This document shows, piece after piece, positions 61,698 through 64,000 of a DNA stretch of 64,000 nucleotides (positions are counted from its first letter, which is position 1; each line of letters opens with the position of its first letter). Made by a program: the position numbers and the translations under genes. The notes beneath the pieces are model-generated. The model ran no database searches and was not told the origin of the DNA. It saw only the letters and a program-made list of their open reading frames with translations. This DNA comes from Hymenobacter negativus (GTDB lineage: Bacteria; Bacteroidota; Bacteroidia; Cytophagales; Hymenobacteraceae): contig NZ_JAGETZ010000004.1 in NCBI RefSeq assembly GCF_017571495.1, positions 310,001 through 374,000 of the forward strand, given 5' to 3'.

Positions 61698-62777
61698 ATG
61701 AATATTCTCGACAAATACATTATCAAGAAGTTTCTCTCCGCGTTTTTCTTCTCGGTGGTTATTCTCGTGACGGTTATTTGCGTCATTGATTTCACGGAGA
61801 AAAACGACGATTTTATTCAGCATAATCTGTCGATGTCGAAAATTATTTTCGGCTACTACATTTACCTGTTTCCGTATTTCGCCAACCTGCTTTCGCCAAT
61901 TACCATTTTTATTGCCGTTGTTTTTGTGACAGCGCAGTTGGCGGCGCGCACGGAGATTGTGGCTATTCTGGCCAGTGGGGTAAGTTTTAAGCGGCTGATG
62001 ATGCCATATGCTGCGGGCGGCGCGGTGGTGGGCCTGCTCATATTCGGGCTAATCGGCTGGGTATTGCCGGTGGGCAGCAAATCGCGGGTGGCATTTGAGC
62101 GGGAGTATATCAAATTGCCCTATCGATTTCAGGGGCGCAACGTGCACATCAAGATTGGTCCGAAGAGTTACGTGTACATGGAAAGCTACACGAACACCAA
62201 TAATATCGGCTATAAGTTTGCGCTGGAAACCATTGAGGGAACGGTACTGAAGCGCCGCATGACGGCCGATGTAATTAGCTGGGATTCGACTAAACATATG
62301 TGGCATTTGTCGCCGCAATTGGTCCACACGTTTCGGGGTCCGCAGGATGAGTTTCTGCAAACCTTTCCCGCCCGCGATACCACACTGAACTTATATCCGA
62401 AGGACTTTGCCAGCAATTATAAAGTAGCGGAAACCCTTACGTTGCCCGAGTTAAATGCATTTATCCGGACGAAGATTGAGCGCGGGGCAGATGACACACA
62501 GATTTATTTGAGCGACAAATACGAACGGTATTCTTATCCGTTTGCCATCGTTGTGCTCACGTTGATTGGGGTTATTCTCAGTGCCCGGAAATCGCGGGCC
62601 GGCGTGGGCGGGCAAATCGCGCTGGGGTTTGTGCTGGCATTTATTTTCATCATTTTCGTGATGCTGAGTCGCAACCTGGCCCAAGTGGGCAGTCTGTCGC
62701 CGCTCATCGCGGCGTGGGTGCCGACCACCGTTTTTTCGGTAATCGGGCTGGCGTTGTATCGCTTCGTGCCGAAATAA
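61698..62777 (+). CDS. LptF/LptG family permease
   Basis: A 359-residue inner-membrane protein of the YjgP/YjgQ family, which extracts lipopolysaccharide from the inner membrane together with LptB and feeds the Lpt bridge. It has three N-terminal membrane helices (KKFLSAFFFSVVILVTVICVIDF; GYYIYLFPYFANLLSPITIFIAVVFVTAQLAAR; about 98-118). A periplasmic beta-jellyroll of about 130 residues follows, then three C-terminal helices (YPFAIVVLTLIGVILSA to the end). RTEIVAILASGVSFKRLM is the family coupling-helix block facing LptB. F and G cannot be told apart from sequence. The next gene begins 6 bases downstream, so the two are co-transcribed. Confidence 0.9.
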   Translation: MNILDKYIIKKFLSAFFFSVVILVTVICVIDFTEKNDDFIQHNLSMSKIIFGYYIYLFPYFANLLSPITIFIAVVFVTAQLAARTEIVAILASGVSFKRLMMPYAAGGAVVGLLIFGLIGWVLPVGSKSRVAFEREYIKLPYRFQGRNVHIKIGPKSYVYMESYTNTNNIGYKFALETIEGTVLKRRMTADVISWDSTKHMWHLSPQLVHTFRGPQDEFLQTFPARDTTLNLYPKDFASNYKVAETLTLPELNAFIRTKIERGADDTQIYLSDKYERYSYPFAIVVLTLIGVILSARKSRAGVGGQIALGFVLAFIFIIFVMLSRNLAQVGSLSPLIAAWVPTTVFSVIGLALYRFVPK

Positions 62778-62783
62778 GCAGTT

Positions 62784-63731
62784 ATGCTCCGCGACTACCT
62801 TAAGCTTCATTTCATTGTGCTCCTGTGGGGCTTCACGGCCATTCTGGGCAAGCTGCTGACGGTGCCGCCGGTGGAGCTCGTGTTTTGGCGCACGCTGTTG
62901 GCCTCGGTAGGCTTGGTGGTGCTGATTGCAGCGCGGGGGCAGCAGTGGCGGGTTTCTGGGGGGCAGGCGGGGCGGCTGCTGGCGGTGGGCGCGCTGGTAG
63001 CGGCGCACTGGATTACCTTTTTCCTGGCGGCCCGGCTGTCGTCGGTGAGCGTGTGCCTGGCCGGGCTGGCCACGCTGGCTTTGTGGACCTCGTTGCTGGA
63101 GCCGCTGCTGCTGTGGCGGCGGGTGCGCGGCTACGAAGTGGGCTTGGGCCTGATAACAATGGTGGGCTTGTACCTGGTAAGCCAAGCTGAGCTGGACCAG
63201 CTGCTGGGCTTGGGCGTGGCAGTGCTATCGGCCGGGCTATCGGCGCTGTTCAGCGTCTTAAATTCGAAGCTGATTAAGACGCACCCACCGTTGCGGCTGA
63301 CGTTTTACGAGATGCTGGGCGCTTGTCTGAGCATTGCGCTGTTCTTTCCCATTTACAGCCGCTACTTCACGCAGGGCAAAGGCTTGCAGCTGGGCTGGCA
63401 CGGCTACGACTGGCTGTGGCTGGCCCTGCTGGCCGGTGTTTGCACAGTGTACGCCTTCTCTACGTCGGTGGAACTGATGAAGCGCCTCTCCCCTTTTGCC
63501 GTGAACCTGACCATCAACCTGGAGCCGGTGTATGGCATCAGCATGGCGGCGGCTATCTACTGGCTACACACGCAGGGCCTGCTTCACGCGCCGCAATTCA
63601 ATCAGGAACGGATGTCAACGGGATTCTACATTGGCACCCTACTCATTGTGCTCAGCGTGCTGATTCACCCCCTGGTGGCGCGGCTAATGAAAGACAAGCA
63701 GCCCGATTTAGAGCCAGTGATTCCGGTATAG
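62784..63731 (+). CDS. EamA (DMT) family transporter
   Basis: A 315-residue inner-membrane protein with about ten hydrophobic segments in two five-helix halves. It opens LKLHFIVLLWGFTAILGKLL, with ELVFWRTLLASVGLVVLIA next, the usual EamA start. The second half repeats the pattern (KLIKTHPPLRLTFYEMLGACLSIALFF; LMKRLSPFAVNLTINLEPVYGISMAAAIYWLH). A substrate cannot be assigned; the family exports metabolites and amino acids. It begins 6 bases after the permease stop, suggesting translational coupling. The polar tail is cytoplasmic. Confidence 0.9.
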   Translation: MLRDYLKLHFIVLLWGFTAILGKLLTVPPVELVFWRTLLASVGLVVLIAARGQQWRVSGGQAGRLLAVGALVAAHWITFFLAARLSSVSVCLAGLATLALWTSLLEPLLLWRRVRGYEVGLGLITMVGLYLVSQAELDQLLGLGVAVLSAGLSALFSVLNSKLIKTHPPLRLTFYEMLGACLSIALFFPIYSRYFTQGKGLQLGWHGYDWLWLALLAGVCTVYAFSTSVELMKRLSPFAVNLTINLEPVYGISMAAAIYWLHTQGLLHAPQFNQERMSTGFYIGTLLIVLSVLIHPLVARLMKDKQPDLEPVIPV

Positions 63732-63789
63732 GGCCGCCTGGCCCGTGTACCCCGAATTTCCAATCCGAGGTACTAGGGCCACAACTTCC

Positions 63790-64000
63790 TTACAACACGC
63801 CCTGCCACACGGTATATTCTGCTGGCCACGCTAGCGTTGGTGGCTGCTCATTTTCCCACAAGCCGTACACGGCCGAGCCGGAGCCCGACATGCTGGCATA
63901 TGTTGCCCCAGCGGCGTAAAACTGCTGTTTGATTTCGGCCAGAACCGGGTGCGCAGGCGTGAGGGCCGTTTCAAAGTCGTTGCTAACGGTGTTGCGCCAC
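63790..64000 (-). CDS. ispE: 4-diphosphocytidyl-2-C-methyl-D-erythritol kinase, C-terminal part
   Basis: A minus-strand frame, open to the window edge, with its TAA at 63790-63792. The 69 visible residues read WRNTVSNDFETALTPAHP..., ending in AEYTVWQGVL. The blocks NDFE and GATYASMSGSGSAVYGLW are the closing GHMP-kinase motifs of IspE, which phosphorylates CDP-methylerythritol in the non-mevalonate isoprenoid pathway. The rest of the gene lies beyond base 64,000. The EamA gene converges on it with a 58-base gap. Confidence 0.88.
   Translation of the reverse strand, partial: WRNTVSNDFETALTPAHPVLAEIKQQFYAAGATYASMSGSGSAVYGLWENEQPPTLAWPAEYTVWQGVL

Noticed and set aside
1..64000. tRNA, rRNA, CRISPR arrays, riboswitches
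   Set aside because: Reading both strands I saw no tRNA-like cloverleaf with CCA-side sequence, no rRNA segments, no spaced direct repeats and no recognisable riboswitch core; a covariance-model search would be needed to be certain.

Overview
The window looks like chromosomal DNA from a GC-rich member of the Bacteroidota, most like a Hymenobacter-type cytophagal bacterium. Supporting signs are secreted proteins ending in type IX secretion (T9SS) sorting domains with the YPNP/HPNP motif, promoters of the Bacteroidota type (TTTG-N19-TAnnTTTG, perfect in front of rpsT), several TTG starts, DUF3857/transglutaminase proteins, an IPExxxVDY protein beside pyk and acpP, and a queuine tRNA-ribosyltransferase without the usual zinc cysteines. 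No tRNA, rRNA, CRISPR array or replication origin was seen.

Layout. 1-10,100 is an accessory stretch: a truncated unknown gene, a 43-residue membrane peptide, a DUF1579 protein, an M43 metalloprotease exported by T9SS, two paralogous unknown proteins, a Crp-type regulator next to an SDR oxidoreductase and a quinone-oxidoreductase-like gene, and a metallophosphoesterase remnant. 10,180-26,314 is one co-directional minus-strand block of six genes. It is headed by a giant LRR/Ig/YD-repeat RHS protein with an AT-rich C-terminal toxin-like tip. Behind it come a tightly spaced candidate immunity gene, an OmpH/Skp-like lipoprotein, a second lipoprotein, a second YD-type giant and a seven-bladed-propeller protein with a T9SS tail. 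Three decayed IS5-type elements (26,593-28,803) sit just upstream of it.

29,300-41,640 carries lipoproteins, an MFS transporter, three tandem DUF3857 genes and an outer-membrane pair (HHH-barrel and PorV/PorQ-like). 41,745-64,000 is mostly conserved core: YgjP-type metallopeptidase, yidD, lgt, an ECF sigma/anti-sigma pair, nadE, rnc, fabF, acpP, IPExxxVDY, pyk, two T9SS paralogues, rpsT, a YheT-type hydrolase, rsmG, a sigma factor overlapping a glycosyltransferase, tgt, an LptF/LptG permease, an EamA transporter and the 3' end of ispE.

The most notable material is the RHS toxin/immunity operon. Next are a repeated FNR/Crp-geometry inverted repeat shared by the Crp gene and its SDR neighbour, a tandem DUF3857 array in which two members have lost the transglutaminase cysteine, and an abundance of very long intergenic hairpins. 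Two of those hairpins are related dispersed elements, one of which lies in the tgt leader.
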